From: Acidimicrobiaceae bacterium
Lineage (GTDB): Bacteria; Actinomycetota; Acidimicrobiia; Acidimicrobiales; Ilumatobacteraceae
Direction of reading: 5' to 3'
Assembly: GCA_006515795.1 (NCBI GenBank)
Contig: VFMC01000059.1
Location: 1 to 12,306 of the forward strand
DNA: 12,306 nt
The notes beneath the pieces were generated by a model, which made no database searches, had not been told where the DNA came from, and worked only from the letters and a program-made list of their open reading frames with translations. Position 1 is the stretch's first letter. Each line of letters starts with the position of its first letter. Positions 11,443 to 12,306 of the stretch are shown piece by piece. Made by a program: the position numbers and the translations under genes.

Positions 11443-12306
11443 CGGCCGACGGCCCCTGCGCCGGGCTGTGGTGCGCCGGGCTGTGGTGACCGTGACGTGC
11501 GGATCGCCTGCGTCACCAGCACCACGAAGAAGATGCACACGGTGACCAACACGATCGTGGCGCCGGCGGCGAGGTCGTAGTGGTAGCTGATCAACAGCCC
11601 GAGGTACACCGAGACGATCCCCAGTCCAAGCGCCCAGGCCATCATCGCCGGCACCCGTCTGGCCAGCAGAGCGCCGGCGCCGGCAGGAGCGATGAGCATC
11701 CCGAACACCAACAGAGTGCCGACCGCTTGGAAGCTCACCACCACGGTGGCCGCCACCATCACGAGCATCACCAGGTGGTAGCGCGACGAGCGGAACCCCG
11801 AGACATCTGCCTGCTCGGGATCGAGGCACAGCAGCAGGAACGGCCGTGCCAGCAGCACAGCAGCGGACGAGATGGTGATCGCCGCGGCGACGAGCACGAT
11901 CAGGTCGCCGCGGTCGATGCCGAGGATCTCGCCGAAGAGGATGCGGATGATGTCGCCGTTGAACGAATCCGAGCGCGACACGATGATCACCCCCAAGGCG
12001 AGCATGCCTACGAACAGCAGCCCGATGGCGGTGTCAGACGACAGCCGGGTGTGGCTGGTGATCATGCTGACCCCGACGATCATCACTGCCGAACCGACGG
12101 CGGCGCCCACGATGCCCGGCGCCCCCAGCAGCAGCGCGCCGGCGACGCCCGGCAGCACGCCGTGGGCCAGCGCGTCGCCGATGAAGGCGAGGCCGCGGAG
12201 CACGACGAAGGTGCCGGCCACCGCGCACAGCACGGCCACCAGCACGCCGGCGCCGAGGGCTCGGAGCATGAACTCGTTGTTCGTGAACGGTGAGATGAAC
12301 CAGTGG
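11439..12306 (-). CDS. Metal ABC transporter permease (ZnuB/MntC/AztB-type), 5' end cut by window
   Basis: At least 276 residues of a membrane permease of the metal importer family. It contains VLRGLAFIGDALAHGVLPGVA near the first helices, the family's hallmark DALAHGVLPG loop; DTAIGLLFVGMLALGVIIVS; FGEILG, likely the ATPase-contacting loop; and VSFQAVGTLLVFGMLIAPAGAGALL near the end. About seven or more hydrophobic spans can be counted. The frame stays open to the window edge and reads HWFISPFTNNEF before the ATG at 12269, which looks like the usual family N-terminus. The true start is therefore a few codons outside the window and 12269 is internal. The C-terminus carries a duplicated PQPGA. 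It overlaps the ATPase start by ATGA. Zinc is the likeliest substrate given the ATPase tail, but manganese or iron cannot be excluded. Confidence 0.92.
   Translation of the reverse strand, partial: HWFISPFTNNEFMLRALGAGVLVAVLCAVAGTFVVLRGLAFIGDALAHGVLPGVAGALLLGAPGIVGAAVGSAVMIVGVSMITSHTRLSSDTAIGLLFVGMLALGVIIVSRSDSFNGDIIRILFGEILGIDRGDLIVLVAAAITISSAAVLLARPFLLLCLDPEQADVSGFRSSRYHLVMLVMVAATVVVSFQAVGTLLVFGMLIAPAGAGALLARRVPAMMAWALGLGIVSVYLGLLISYHYDLAAGATIVLVTVCIFFVVLVTQAIRTSRSPQPGAPQPGAGAVGR
11458..11487 (-). repeat. Perfect 15-base tandem duplication in the permease tail
   Basis: GCGCCGGGCTGTGGT is repeated exactly at 11458-11472 and 11473-11487. On the coding strand it encodes PQPGA twice in the cytosolic C-terminal tail, keeping the frame. 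Confidence 0.95.

Noticed and set aside
11443..11829. A 129-residue N-terminal extension of the ATPase
   Set aside because: It runs over the permease gene in another frame. The ATGA overlap at 11439-11442 is the natural start.
11580..12293. A 237-residue His/Asp-rich plus-strand open frame
   Set aside because: It is antisense to a clear membrane permease; the His/Asp/Gln richness is the complement of hydrophobic codons.

Overview
The window is GC-rich chromosomal DNA from an actinobacterium. The main support is a WhiB-type iron-sulfur regulator sequence, a family largely confined to Actinomycetota and their phages. Supporting signs are frequent GTG starts, several starts that look leaderless (a -10 hexamer 6 to 8 nt before the start codon, no Shine-Dalgarno), and a thiolase/DUF35 pair typical of lipid-degrading actinobacteria. 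The protein style suggests Acidimicrobiia (Ilumatobacter-like); that rank is inference from general likeness only.

Layout. (1) 1-1372, plus strand: the 3' part of a PP_4765-type flavoprotein, overlapping by ATGA with a small cysteine-rich protein. (2) 1463-3151, plus strand: a triple-PAS diguanylate cyclase with intact GGDEF and I-site motifs. (3) 3138-4433: two divergent LuxR/NarL-type regulators (minus, then plus), both lacking the usual phospho-acceptor aspartate. (4) 4399-6988, all minus strand, in transcription order: a sigma-70 family factor, a hypothetical protein, a frameshifted hypothetical gene, and a damaged WhiB gene whose two halves lie in different frames. (5) 7257-7985, plus strand: a third LuxR-type regulator with a fully degenerate receiver, a short peptide repeat in its linker, and a G-rich upstream region. 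(6) 8064-8889, plus strand: a complete Xre/MbcA-ParS (DUF2384) antitoxin and RES-domain toxin operon. (7) 8906-10575, minus strand: a DUF35 OB-fold protein followed by an SCP-x type thiolase. (8) 10630-12306, minus strand: the ATPase and the permease (5' end cut by the window) of a zinc/manganese-type metal ABC transporter.

The most unusual part is about 1.4-8.0 kb. It packs a c-di-GMP synthase, three LuxR-type regulators that cannot use standard aspartate phosphorylation, a sigma factor and a WhiB-type sequence into less than 7 kb, next to two unrecognised genes. These may form one regulatory island working by non-phosphorylation signals, but that is inference. Part of the island (4.4-5.2 kb) carries two reading-frame lesions, so local decay or assembly error must be excluded first. 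No tRNA, rRNA, CRISPR array, insertion sequence or phage gene was seen, and no stretch over 300 bases lacks a gene or gene remnant.
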